Part shown: in pieces, positions 1-7,528 of the stretch
Numbering within the stretch: position 1 is the first letter of the stretch
How the letters are laid out: every line of letters starts with the position of its first letter
Assembly (NCBI GenBank): GCA_030037185.1
Contig: JASHRR010001053.1
Location: forward strand, 1 to 14,045
DNA length: 14,045 nt
DNA from: Xanthobacteraceae bacterium
GTDB taxonomy: Bacteria > Pseudomonadota > Alphaproteobacteria > Rhizobiales > Xanthobacteraceae
Direction of reading: 5' to 3'
Made by a program: the position numbers and the translations under genes
The notes under the pieces: generated by a model
The model's database searches: none
Told to the model about the DNA's origin: nothing
The model's input: the letters and a program-made list of their open reading frames with translations, nothing else

Positions 1-75
1 ATTACAGCGCTCGCTCAGCGCCAAATCTATTCGTGCTTCTGCCCACGAGGTACCTTGAATGACAGTCGCTGAAGG

Positions 76-288
76 TTAATGTCGATGCCACGGCTCCATC
101 TCCTCGATCTGACTTTGGGGATCGAGCATTTTCTGGAACGTCGACGCGTTAGCAAGCTCGTGGCCACCATGTGGATTGGTCCAAATCCCGACACCACGGT
201 GCCCCCCGAAGCACTTCACCCTCCAGCACGTGTGCGTGAAAATCGATTGTCGGTCGATGTGTAATGTTTTGCATGCCGTGGTCTCCAT
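76..288 (-). CDS. Possible small hypothetical protein (70 aa)
   Basis: Not a family I recognise. The reading frame starts METTACKTLHID and ends MEPWHRH; it is rich in Trp, His and Gly, with a run reading WRVKCFGGHRGVGIWTNPHG in the middle. It has no signal peptide or membrane segment. Codon third positions are moderately GC-rich, as expected for a real gene here. The ATG at 288 has only a weak purine stretch (GCGAAAG) upstream; a GTG at 360 in the same frame would add 24 residues of less protein-like sequence. It is divergent from the esterase at 407. A competing plus-strand frame (79-264) overlaps it, so coding is uncertain. Confidence 0.35.
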   Translation of the reverse strand: METTACKTLHIDRQSIFTHTCWRVKCFGGHRGVGIWTNPHGGHELANASTFQKMLDPQSQIEEMEPWHRH

Positions 289-351
289 TGAGCTTTCGCG
301 CCAGTCGCCGCCTCTGCGGCTAGCGCCGCGAGGGCAAAGTAGAATCAGAGT

Positions 352-379
352 TTGCACCACCCAAATGACGCGATAGTAT
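352..379 (+). promoter_or_regulatory. Candidate sigma70-type promoter of the esterase gene
   Basis: A TTGCAC box (352-357) and a TAGTAT box (374-379) are separated by 16 nt, ending 27 nt before the esterase ATG. The match to consensus is partial, mainly in the -10 element. The implied leader is short but leaves room for the ribosome binding site GGGGA at 394-398. Confidence 0.28.
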
Positions 380-406
380 TAGTGACTACCAACGGGGACG
401 TGCCCG

Positions 407-1351
407 ATGTCCCACAGTTCAACTGCAGCATTGACGCCGGCACAGTCGACGCGATTGAGCCTCGTCGCGCGCGTGGTGCGGATCGGCCTGCGTATTGTGG
501 CCAAGCCCATTTTGCGCGCCAACGCGTCTGTTGAGGCTGCCCGCTGGCAGCTCACGCTCGCCGACCGCCTCATTCCCCATCCGCCACGCGGTACTGAAAC
601 GCTCGCCATCGATGCCGGCGGCGTGCCTGCGGAGCGTGTGGCAACGGCGGCATCACGTCATGACCACCACATCCTTTATCTGCATGGCGGCGGCTACGTG
701 GCGGGTTGGGCCGGCCTCTGCCGCGACCTGACCTGGCGGCTGGCGACGCTCTGCCGTGTGTGCGTGCTCGGCGTCAATTATCGGCTCGCGCCCGAGCATC
801 CTTTTCCGGCTGCGCTCGACGACGCCGTGGCGGCCTACCGCTGGCTGCTTGCGCAAGGGGCCGATTCGAAGCATATCGCGCTGGTGGGCGATTCGGCGGG
901 CGGCGGCCTGGTTTTCGCCACCATGCTTCGGCTACGCGACGAAAACGTCGAACTGCCGGCCGCCGCGGTCGTGGTCTCGCCTTGGACCGATCTCGCCCTC
1001 ACCGGCCAATCTTTGCATCTCAATGCCCTCATCGACCCGCTGATACCGGTCGAACTTGCGCCACGTGTCGTCGACCTTTGCCTTGCTGGCGCCAACCCGC
1101 GCAATCCATACGTCTCTCCGCTCTACGGGGACCCAACGGGCCTGCCGCCGACCCTCATTCTCGTCGGCAGCGATGAAGTGCTGCGCGATGACGCTGTGCG
1201 AATGGCCGATAGAATGCGCGCCGCCGGCTGTCACGTGGAGATCGAGATATGGCCGCACATGTGGCATGTCTGGTACATGTGCACGCGCGCCATGCCGGAA
1301 GCGAAAGCTGCGATTGCCCGCATTGCGGGATTCGTGAAAGATAAGCTGTGA
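407..1351 (+). CDS. Alpha/beta hydrolase, HSL (hormone-sensitive lipase) family esterase
   Basis: Carboxylesterase of the bacterial HSL group (family IV), which hydrolyses short acyl or aryl esters in the cytosol; substrate unknown. Visible hallmarks are the oxyanion motif HGGG (residues 93-96), the conserved YRLAPEHPFPAAL (125-137), the nucleophile elbow GDSAGG with Ser163, the acid motif SDEVLRDD with Asp256, and the catalytic His287 in MWHVW. The full catalytic triad is therefore present. The 314-aa length is normal for the family, and there is no signal peptide. The ATG at 407 is supported by GGGGA at 394-398, 8 nt upstream. It stands alone on the plus strand; the next element downstream is an IS110 remnant. 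The family identity is solid, while any role in degrading an aromatic ester with the neighbouring monooxygenase is inference. Confidence 0.92.
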   Translation: MSHSSTAALTPAQSTRLSLVARVVRIGLRIVAKPILRANASVEAARWQLTLADRLIPHPPRGTETLAIDAGGVPAERVATAASRHDHHILYLHGGGYVAGWAGLCRDLTWRLATLCRVCVLGVNYRLAPEHPFPAALDDAVAAYRWLLAQGADSKHIALVGDSAGGGLVFATMLRLRDENVELPAAAVVVSPWTDLALTGQSLHLNALIDPLIPVELAPRVVDLCLAGANPRNPYVSPLYGDPTGLPPTLILVGSDEVLRDDAVRMADRMRAAGCHVEIEIWPHMWHVWYMCTRAMPEAKAAIARIAGFVKDKL

Positions 1352-1822
1352 TGGCCGCCGGAGCAGGGCATTGCGCCAATCGAATGGTCCGGCCGTGTTC
1401 CTGCCCCGAGTGATGCTGGCATATTGCGAGTATCGCACGGACCACTGCGGTTCCGATCAATCGCGACGGTTGCCACCATAGGCATGGATCGTGGCGAGAA
1501 TTCATTTCACGTCGTCGGCCTCGATCGACGCGGCGCGATCACGTTACGGCAGAAGTGGTCACGCGGCTAGGTCGCAGCGCGGCTCGCCGCACTGCCGGCG
1601 TGCCTGATCGGCGTTCAAAGCCTTTGCCGCAGAGCCCAAACCCGCCCACTTTTACTGGCGGCATTTAAAGCCGGTTCCAGGTAGGCGTCGTGTCGGGAGC
1701 AGCACCCGAAGAGCAATCGCTGTGGGCGTTCTCAGCCGTTCGCAGGCTAGCCGCGACCTGGCCGGCTTCGGGCGCCGCGGCGCGCTTGCGTCAAGCGAGA
1801 GTCATTGGTCTTGAGGTCGATT
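1352..1822. other. Gene-poor gap with an IS110 remnant
   Basis: Between the esterase stop and the monooxygenase stop (convergent genes) there is no intact gene. The only recognisable content is the decayed IS110 transposase N-terminus at 1466-1612. No convincing intrinsic terminator was found for either convergent gene. Confidence 0.5.
1466..1612 (+). pseudogene. IS110-family transposase, N-terminal remnant
   Basis: Translation in one frame gives TVATIGMDRGENSFHVVGL, then DRRGAITLRQKWSRG, a TAG stop at 1568-1570, and then VAARLAALPACLIG. This matches the N-terminus of IS110-type DEDD transposases, which typically read like IGxDLGKNxFHVVGLDxxGAIxLRxKxSRG and CLIGMEAC. The first catalytic Asp (in GMD) is retained, but the following LGKN is changed to RGEN. 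There is an in-frame stop, and similarity ends after CLIG, where the expected MEACxGAHH segment is missing. About 50 of roughly 340 codons survive, so it is inactive. The match is from memory of the family, not a search. Confidence 0.7.
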
Positions 1823-3355
1823 TCAGCGCGCCAATCCAATCCGCATTCCGCGCGCGTCCAAATAGCGCCGAAGCGTCTCAGCTGAGCACGAGCGGTCCAC
1901 GAGGCCAATATATGTATCCGGCCGCAGCAGATAGAGCGTATCGCGGACAATCCCAGCTTCTTCATACTCGGAACGCCATGCGAAAACACGCAGCGGTACA
2001 TCGTGTTCCCTGCACCAGGCCGCCAAGTCAGGGTTGGCGCGGCCATAGACATGCACCTGCCAATCCAGCTCAGCGAGCGGCTCGTAATTGTCAGTACCTT
2101 CTGCCACCACCCAAGGCAGGCGATCGCCCCCATGGATGTCTCCAGCCTCGCCGGCGTTGAAAGAGCAATGGCGATAATTGATCGTGATTTGCGATACCGT
2201 TCGAAACAAGAAATCACGTACGGCATCGAATTTAGCCAATGTCGGAATTGCGACCAGGGCGATGCGCGTGCGCAATAGGCTGGCAATTCTTCCCTCAGCC
2301 GTCGCGAGCGTGAAGACCCTATCGGTGGTTTTGACCAAACGCCGTGCGAAAGCGATGCGCTCGTTCTCATAGGTGTCGAGAAGCGCATCGGATGCGCTTC
2401 GCCCGAGTACGGCTTTGAGTTTCCAGGCGAGATTGATCGCGTCGCCGATGCCCGTATTCATGCCCTGCCCGCCGGCAGGACTATGAATATGTGCCGCATC
2501 GCCGAGCAGAAACGCATGCCCTTTCCGGAACTGCTGCGTTACGCGGTGATGAACATGATAGGTCGAAAACCAATTCACCTTTTCGACATGGACCTTGAGG
2601 TTCTCGATCGCCCGGCCACTGACGTCGTCAAATCTAAGCGTATCGGCCAAATCGGCGCGATCGTCACGCACCGTCCCGATCAGCCGGGCTCGTCCCTTCC
2701 CGGCGAGCGGAAACACCCCGAGGAAATCAGCCTCTTCAAGGTCGACATGCAACTCACCATCGATTGCCGGGCCGGACGCCTCGACATCCGCGACATAAAA
2801 GAGATGACGGTAGGAGCCGCCCGGATACCCCGAGCCCATCGTCTCGCGCACGATCGAGCGCACGCCGTCGCAGCCGGCAATGTAGGCGGCTTGGCAACGC
2901 TCTTCCTGCCCGTCAGCCCCCCGCAGCCGCGCGATGACGTGTTCGCTTTCGTCACTGTACCCGAGTAGCTCGGTCTTGCGTTCGACCGAGACGCCGAGAC
3001 CTTCCAGACTCGCGATCAGCAACCTCTCGTGCTCGTCCTGAGGGAAGATTTGCAGGAACGAGTAGCGGGTGAATTCCGCGCCGACTTGTTCGAACGAAAC
3101 GCGTGCCTTCGGCTCGCCCTTGAGCCAGAGCTGAACGGCCGCAACCTTGTGGCCGCGTGCAACCACGATGTCAGCCAACCCGAGCTGGCGATAAAGCTCA
3201 AGAGTGCGCGCGTGTACGGCCAGCGCACGCGAGGTCGTACCGGGTTCGGCGGTCTTGTCGATGATGCGTATCTTGGCGCCGAGCTTCGTCAACCACAAGG
3301 CCAGGACCAAGCCGGTCGGGCCCGCACCCACGATCAGGACATCACTGCGCGTCAT
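1823..3355 (-). CDS. FAD-dependent monooxygenase (class A aromatic hydroxylase, phenol hydroxylase/MhpA-like)
   Basis: Flavoprotein monooxygenase expected to use NAD(P)H and O2 to hydroxylate an aromatic or polyketide-like substrate in the cytosol. In the 510-aa protein the FAD-binding Rossmann motif GAGPTG is at residues 10-15, the DG motif CDGVRSIVR at 162-170, and the second FAD motif GDAAHIHSPAGGQGMNTG at 285-302. The C-terminal part has GDRLPW (410-415) and LRPDTYIGL (477-485), typical of the thioredoxin-like C-terminal domain of the phenol hydroxylase and pentachlorophenol monooxygenase group. The start at 3355 (MTRSDVLIVG) is chosen because GGAGG lies 6 nt upstream. In-frame ATGs at 3361 and 3388 lack a usable site; the 3388 start would give 521 aa. 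It runs convergent to the esterase and is followed upstream by two more minus-strand genes, though 378 nt separate it from the nearest. The substrate is not deducible. Confidence 0.93.
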   Translation of the reverse strand: MTRSDVLIVGAGPTGLVLALWLTKLGAKIRIIDKTAEPGTTSRALAVHARTLELYRQLGLADIVVARGHKVAAVQLWLKGEPKARVSFEQVGAEFTRYSFLQIFPQDEHERLLIASLEGLGVSVERKTELLGYSDESEHVIARLRGADGQEERCQAAYIAGCDGVRSIVRETMGSGYPGGSYRHLFYVADVEASGPAIDGELHVDLEEADFLGVFPLAGKGRARLIGTVRDDRADLADTLRFDDVSGRAIENLKVHVEKVNWFSTYHVHHRVTQQFRKGHAFLLGDAAHIHSPAGGQGMNTGIGDAINLAWKLKAVLGRSASDALLDTYENERIAFARRLVKTTDRVFTLATAEGRIASLLRTRIALVAIPTLAKFDAVRDFLFRTVSQITINYRHCSFNAGEAGDIHGGDRLPWVVAEGTDNYEPLAELDWQVHVYGRANPDLAAWCREHDVPLRVFAWRSEYEEAGIVRDTLYLLRPDTYIGLVDRSCSAETLRRYLDARGMRIGLAR

Positions 3356-3733
3356 GATCATCCTCCATGCCGACCAGTAGGCCAGCAAAGACTCCAGAAC
3401 GTCAAAAACGCAGGCGCTCGCGGAACCGTTCCACCGAACGTCGTCAAATACCGCGCCCGTATCCGGTGGGCTTGCTACCTACCGGGCCTGAATGCCGAAC
3501 CGCCTTGCTGAGGCACCCCGCCAGCGGCCGTCCCTTTTATTTTTGCCTGCAGCGAATAAGCACCACGGCTGCCGGATCAATTGGGTGCCGCCCCGACCGT
3601 AGCGGCATTTCTCTTGAGCCGGCACTTCAAGCCGCATCACAAATCCGAGTTGCCGGACCGACACCGGCAAGTGAGGCCCTGCGAGGCCGCGGACGGTGGC
3701 GATCGTGTGCGCGAGGCTACGCCACCCGGATAA
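3356..3733. other. Intergenic gap, no gene recognised
   Basis: 378 nt between the monooxygenase start and the stop of the exported hydrolase. It should contain the monooxygenase promoter; a TTGACG lies on the minus strand near 3400, but there is no good -10 partner. An inverted repeat GGTGGC/GCCACC near 3696-3726 lacks a T-run. A short minus-strand frame (3479-3670) has no protein-like features. Confidence 0.4.
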
Positions 3734-4879
3734 TCACCGCGTCGATGGCAACGCCTTGGCGAGCCAGCCGTAGATCACCGCGGCGATCTCCTTGTTGTTC
3801 TTTTCCTGCATCATCACGTGGCTGTTGCCCTGAATGCCGAGCTCGGCAAGCCTGATCCAGGTCGGGTTGAGGCCAGCCTGCTGCAGATACTTGACGGTGC
3901 AATGGTCATACGGCGCGTGGTACGAGGCTTCCGATGTCATCACCATAATCGGCATCTTCTGCAGGTTGGGAAGCGCATGCGCCGGCTCCGCCTGCTTCCA
4001 GCAGGTCACGAGGTCGGGCGCATCGGCCTTGTCCTCGCGCACGAAAGACAGCTCGGATGCATCCTTGATGGCGGGCGAATAGGTCAGTGGCACTGCGGTG
4101 ATTCCATAGGGGAGAGCCACCGGCCCATCCTTGAACCAATCGGGCGCGCCGACGAGCTCGATGCTGTGCACCGGCGGCCCGCTCGGCTCGATCCCCACGA
4201 TGGCCTTCACCAGATCTGGGCGCGCATCCGCGACCGGCCACGCGAAGGCACCGGCTTGCGAATGCACCAACAGGATCGAAGGGCCGATCTTGTCGAGGAG
4301 CGCCACCAGCGCATCCCGGTTAAGGAATTGCTGCTTGGTGAAATCCTTGATCTCCGGCACGTAGCTGCCGACCATCTGCAGCGTCACCGGATCATCCGGC
4401 AGACCGGTACCGGGCCACTGGGTGTGCAGGTGGGCCTGCGGCCAGAGCTTGAACTTCTCCTGCTGCAGATAGCGCCGCTCCCCGCTCTCGCCGTCCGCCA
4501 GCGTCTGCGGCCCGTAGGCCTCCGCTACATAACCGGAGCGTCCACGTCCCGGCTGGTCCACCACGTAGACGGCGTAGCCACGCCGCGCGAAATACTGCGC
4601 CCAGCTCTCCCGCCCGTCCGGGGTGCCGGTATAGGTGGTGCCGGTCCGCGTTCCGCCATGAACCATGATGATCGGATACAGATGCGTCTGGTTCAACGGG
4701 ATGCGCATCTCCACATACATCTGGCCAACTACATGGCTGTGGCCGTTCACCATGGTGGCGTGGCCGCCGACATAGAAGAAGCCGTCCCTCGCGAGCGCGA
4801 GCGGCGGATCGTCATCAGCCCGAGCGGCCGGGATGATCACGGCCGAGGCAAGCATCACTGCGAGAAGCTTTCGATTCAT
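3734..4879 (-). CDS. Exported alpha/beta hydrolase (esterase/lipase-like)
   Basis: Predicted periplasmic or secreted alpha/beta-fold hydrolase of 381 aa. It has a Sec signal peptide, MNRKLLAVMLASAVIIPAARA, cleaved about residue 21. The mature part shows the oxyanion region MVHGGTRTG (72-80), a DQPGRGRSG turn (108-116), the nucleophile elbow HSQAG with Ser207, an acidic candidate Glu231 in GIEPSGP, and the C-terminal His354 in GNSHVMMQEKNN. The use of Glu rather than Asp after strand 6 fits a known subgroup of this fold but is inferred. The start at 4879 is chosen for GGAGG 9 nt upstream and the signal peptide; a longer frame to 4945 only adds an unlikely N-tail. Same strand as the monooxygenase and cupin, but gaps of 378 and 482 nt argue against one tight operon. 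Substrate unknown. Confidence 0.88.
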   Translation of the reverse strand: MNRKLLAVMLASAVIIPAARADDDPPLALARDGFFYVGGHATMVNGHSHVVGQMYVEMRIPLNQTHLYPIIMVHGGTRTGTTYTGTPDGRESWAQYFARRGYAVYVVDQPGRGRSGYVAEAYGPQTLADGESGERRYLQQEKFKLWPQAHLHTQWPGTGLPDDPVTLQMVGSYVPEIKDFTKQQFLNRDALVALLDKIGPSILLVHSQAGAFAWPVADARPDLVKAIVGIEPSGPPVHSIELVGAPDWFKDGPVALPYGITAVPLTYSPAIKDASELSFVREDKADAPDLVTCWKQAEPAHALPNLQKMPIMVMTSEASYHAPYDHCTVKYLQQAGLNPTWIRLAELGIQGNSHVMMQEKNNKEIAAVIYGWLAKALPSTR

Positions 4880-5361
4880 GCTGGAGGACCTCCCGTCGCT
4901 GCGCTGCGAGTGACATTGGTCGCCAACCGCATCGTTCCATCCCACAGGGTATTTGCAAATTCGCTATGTGACGAGTGGACAGGCGCAGGACCTTGATCTC
5001 ATCGCCAGCAGCGGGTCCAGGCGCCGGGCCCCCAGCGCCCGGACGCGCGGGCAACGCCGGGTTGAACGAGAATTGGCGGTGGCTATCCAAGTTTCCCCGA
5101 TCGGAGGTGTCCCCGAGGAGGGACCGACCTGACCGCGGCGGAGCGTCTCCGGATCACAGGTACCCTCGGGTGCCGAGGTGACTCAGCAAATACTATTTTG
5201 CTGTTGCGTCGCGCTAATCGTTGTGAATCGTGATGCAACCTATATATCCGCAAACTGATTCGCGCTTACGAGGCAGCAGTGACTAACTCGCGATCTAACT
5301 CATTGATGTAGAACGACTCTGCTCTTAAAAAACTGGAGTTGGGTGAGAGGTTATATCGGCA
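4880..5361. other. Gene-free gap with clustered stem-loops
   Basis: 482 nt between the exported hydrolase start and the cupin stop, both on the minus strand. No protein-like frame is seen. The left half is very GC-rich and the right half (5180-5340) AT-richer. Four hairpins follow one another between 5105 and 5239 and are listed separately. The region should also carry the promoter of the hydrolase, but no clear -35/-10 pair was found. Confidence 0.5.
5105..5239. repeat. Cluster of four consecutive inverted repeats (stem-loops)
   Basis: Stem 1: AGGTGTCCC (5105-5113) pairs with GGGAC plus ACCT (5120-5130, 2-nt bulge). Stem 2: CCTCGG/CCGAGG (5164-5178, loop GTG). Stem 3: CAGCAAA/TTTGCTG (5184-5203, loop 6). 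Stem 4: GTTGCGTC/GATGCAAC (5203-5239, one G-U pair, loop 21). None ends in a T-run on either strand, so they do not look like simple intrinsic terminators. Their density in a gap without genes suggests a structured RNA, a leader element or the scar of a mobile element. The function is unknown. Confidence 0.45.
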
Positions 5362-5766
5362 CTATTCAGCAACAGGCTCGGCTGGCAGCTTGCCCTTGTC
5401 GAAAATATTGATCACGATGTAGCGTGCCGGCTTGTCGGTGAGGTTCTGTTGTCGGTGGATGGTGCCGCGAGGAACGTAGTTGCTGTCGCCGGCCTTGAGA
5501 ACCACCGGGGGCTGTCCCCTGATGGTGAAGGTGACTTCGCCTTCCTGGACCGCGGTCCATTGATCGCCAGGGTGGCGATGGAACTGGTTGCCGGCGCCGG
5601 GCGGCACGGTGATGGATACCATCTCTACTTCGCGCGTCGGGTCATTCTCCACGGGCGTCGTGAAATATCGGATGGTTTGGCGAGCTTGCGTCGTCGCCTG
5701 CGGCCATGCAGCAGGCGCAAACATGCAGGTTGCTGCGAGCAGCTCTGCGATGATCCACTTTTTCAT
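5362..5766 (-). CDS. Exported cupin-domain protein
   Basis: Small single-domain cupin of 134 aa with a Sec signal peptide (MKKWIIAELLAATCMFAPAA, cleavage near residue 24), so probably periplasmic. Cupin motif 1 is seen as PPGAGNQFHRHPGDQW followed by EGEVTF. Candidate metal ligands are His63, His65 and Gln69 (in the place usually held by Glu or Gln), with His104 in motif 2 (AGDSNYVPRGTIHRQQN). The start at 5766 is supported by AAGGGAAGAG just upstream and by the signal peptide; an upstream in-frame start at 5868 would bury the signal peptide. Divergent from the MetX-like gene with about 180 nt between. Exported cupins of this kind may bind a metal and a small ligand or act as dioxygenases or isomerases; the reaction cannot be told here. 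Confidence 0.85.
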   Translation of the reverse strand: MKKWIIAELLAATCMFAPAAWPQATTQARQTIRYFTTPVENDPTREVEMVSITVPPGAGNQFHRHPGDQWTAVQEGEVTFTIRGQPPVVLKAGDSNYVPRGTIHRQQNLTDKPARYIVINIFDKGKLPAEPVAE

Positions 5767-5894
5767 GAACTCTTCCCTTGGGCCTGTGAGATCGACGCTA
5801 CACCACCTGCAAAGAAGATAGAAGCGCGCGCGACCATGATCCAGACCAGACGCCAATTCGCCGGCCAATACGGGTTTTTTGGGATAAGATCAGC

Positions 5895-5925
5895 TTGACC
5901 GACGACCGTCTTGCCCGCCTATGAT
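5895..5925 (+). promoter_or_regulatory. Candidate promoter of the MetX-like hydrolase gene
   Basis: TTGACC (5895-5900) and TATGAT (5920-5925) are good -35 and -10 matches but the spacer is 19 nt, slightly long. The -10 box ends 21 nt before the ATG at 5947, leaving a very short leader holding the AGAGG ribosome binding site. Confidence 0.4.
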
Positions 5926-5946
5926 TGGGCGGAGAGGATCTGAACC

Positions 5947-7011
5947 ATGTTCTTCACGACCTTCTGCGGTTTGATCTCTAGCGCCGCCGCGCTGCTGTTC
6001 GCCCCGACCGCGTTCGCGGCCGACGCACCGCAACAGAAGCCGGGCGATTGGATCGTCAGGGACTTCCACTTTCATACCGGCGAGATCCTGCCCGAACTGA
6101 GGCTACACTACGTTACAATCGGTGAGCCGACGGGCGAGGCGGTGCTGGTGCTGCACGGTTCGAATGGCTCCGGCCAGACCATGCTCGGCCCCACATTCGC
6201 TGGCGAATTGTTCGGCCCGGGCCAGCCGCTCGACGCCGCCAAATACTACCTCATTGTCCCGGACGCGCTGGGCTCGGGCAAATCATCGAAGCCCTCGAAC
6301 GGGCTGCGCATGGCCTTCCCGAAATTCACTTATGAAGATCAGGTGCGGGCGCAATATCGCCTGCTGACCGAGCATCTCGGTGTCAAGCATCTCAAGCTTA
6401 TCGTCGGCCAGTCGATGGGGGGCATGCATGCGTGGATGTGGGGCGAGATGTATCCCGACGTGATGGATGTACTGGTGCCTTTGGGCTCGCAACCCGCCGC
6501 CATGTCGGGACGCAATTGGGTTCTGCGCCGCATGCTGATCGACGCGATCAAGGCCGATCCCGCCTGGAATAACGGCAACTACACTGAAGAGCCGCCAACC
6601 TTCAAATACATCGCCGCCTTCTTCAGCTTCGCGACGGCAGGCGGCACGCAGTCGTTCTTCCGTCGGGCGCCAACGCGTGCATTGGCCGACAAGCTCGTCG
6701 ACCGGCGGCTCGCGGAAAACTTCACTGCCGACGCCAACGATTACATCTACGCCTATGACGCGGCGCGTGACTATGACCCATCGCCGGGGCTGGAGATGAT
6801 CAAGGCCCGCGTGCTCGCGATCAACGCGGCCGACGACGAGCGCAACCCGGCCGAGCTTGGAATCGTCGCGCGCGAAATAAGGCGCGTGAAGAACGGCACC
6901 TATTACCAGATACCGGCGTCCCCGGAGACCAACGGCCACGGCACCTCGGGGAACGCAAAATGGTGGAAGCACATGCTACCTGAGCTTCTGACCGACGCAA
7001 AGCCCGGGTAG
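5947..7011 (+). CDS. Exported alpha/beta hydrolase of the homoserine acetyltransferase (MetX-like) fold
   Basis: A 354-aa protein resembling homoserine O-acetyltransferase-type alpha/beta hydrolases but carrying a signal peptide (MFFTTFCGLISSAAALLFAP, cleavage after AFA near residue 24). It is thus unlikely to act in methionine synthesis and more likely to be a periplasmic hydrolase or acyltransferase. Features in order: LRLHYVTIGEP (51-61) and VLVLHGSNGSG (66-76) as in MetX-type proteins, PDALGSGKSSKPS (105-117), nucleophile elbow GQSMGGMHAW with Ser156, the late acidic motif NAADDERNP with Asp296 or Asp297, and the catalytic His331 in NGHGT. The triad appears intact. The start at 5947 has AGAGG about 9 nt upstream. 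Transcribed divergently from the exported cupin. Do not name it metX: export and context argue for a different, unknown substrate. Confidence 0.9.
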   Translation: MFFTTFCGLISSAAALLFAPTAFAADAPQQKPGDWIVRDFHFHTGEILPELRLHYVTIGEPTGEAVLVLHGSNGSGQTMLGPTFAGELFGPGQPLDAAKYYLIVPDALGSGKSSKPSNGLRMAFPKFTYEDQVRAQYRLLTEHLGVKHLKLIVGQSMGGMHAWMWGEMYPDVMDVLVPLGSQPAAMSGRNWVLRRMLIDAIKADPAWNNGNYTEEPPTFKYIAAFFSFATAGGTQSFFRRAPTRALADKLVDRRLAENFTADANDYIYAYDAARDYDPSPGLEMIKARVLAINAADDERNPAELGIVAREIRRVKNGTYYQIPASPETNGHGTSGNAKWWKHMLPELLTDAKPG

Positions 7012-7018
7012 TGATCCA

Positions 7019-7060
7019 CCGCGCGCTGGGCAAGCACTAAGTCCCGCCTCCGCGCGGTTT
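7019..7060 (+). terminator. Weak candidate terminator after the MetX-like gene
   Basis: CCGCGCG (7019-7025) pairs with CGCGCGG (7051-7057), followed by only three Ts. The 25-nt loop and short T-run make it a poor intrinsic terminator; position just after the stop codon is the main support. Confidence 0.2.
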
Positions 7061-7123
7061 GGTCGAAGGCGGTACTCGGCCACGTCTTTCAGGACCTGCC
7101 GCAGGCGGCGAAAGGGCGGTAAA

Positions 7124-7528
7124 ATGCTGAACACTAACATGGAGAAACTCCTTCTATTATCTGGTTTACTCGTCATCAGCGGTATGTCAACGCAGCAAGC
7201 AGTCGCGCGAGCCGTTGTCTTTCTGAAATGCACTTATTTTAATGGACGCGTTGAAAGAATCAAAATTGATCCAAATGCGAAAAGGGCGGAATTCCTAAAT
7301 GGTGGCACTTTTGCGCTTGAGGTATTAGACGGTTTTTACGCGTTGACAACCGAATTTGATTTTGGGGCGATCGGAGGGGGCGTTGTCGACATTGAGACAA
7401 AGATTGATCGCCGATCACAACAGCTAACGAGTAGGATAGTAGGCGGGAAAATCGGCTATTTCACTCAATACCCACTGGGGGGGACGTGTTCTCCAGATAA
7501 ACCGTGGCCCGGAATCGTATTTTACTAG
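7124..7528 (+). CDS. Small secreted hypothetical protein, AT-rich
   Basis: No family recognised. A 134-aa protein with a Sec-type signal peptide (hydrophobic LLLLSGLLVISG, cleavage near ARA at residue 30). The mature domain of about 100 residues is predicted mostly beta from its alternating pattern. It contains two cysteines, Cys36 and Cys122, near its two ends that could form a disulfide, and a Gly-rich turn at 81-87. The start at 7124 is preferred because AAAGGGCGG precedes it; Met6 (7139) lacks a site. Base composition is clearly lower in GC (about 43% in two 60-nt lines I counted) and codons such as AAA, AAT and TTT are frequent, unlike its GC-rich neighbours, suggesting recent acquisition. 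No operon partner. Confidence 0.72.
   Translation: MLNTNMEKLLLLSGLLVISGMSTQQAVARAVVFLKCTYFNGRVERIKIDPNAKRAEFLNGGTFALEVLDGFYALTTEFDFGAIGGGVVDIETKIDRRSQQLTSRIVGGKIGYFTQYPLGGTCSPDKPWPGIVFY

Noticed and set aside
1690..2388. Frames on both strands over the C-terminal part of the monooxygenase
   Set aside because: They overlap conserved C-terminal monooxygenase sequence and show no independent features.
3818..4996. Plus-strand open frame of 392 codons opposite the exported hydrolase
   Set aside because: Antisense shadow rich in Arg, His and Leu, without a start site or any domain.
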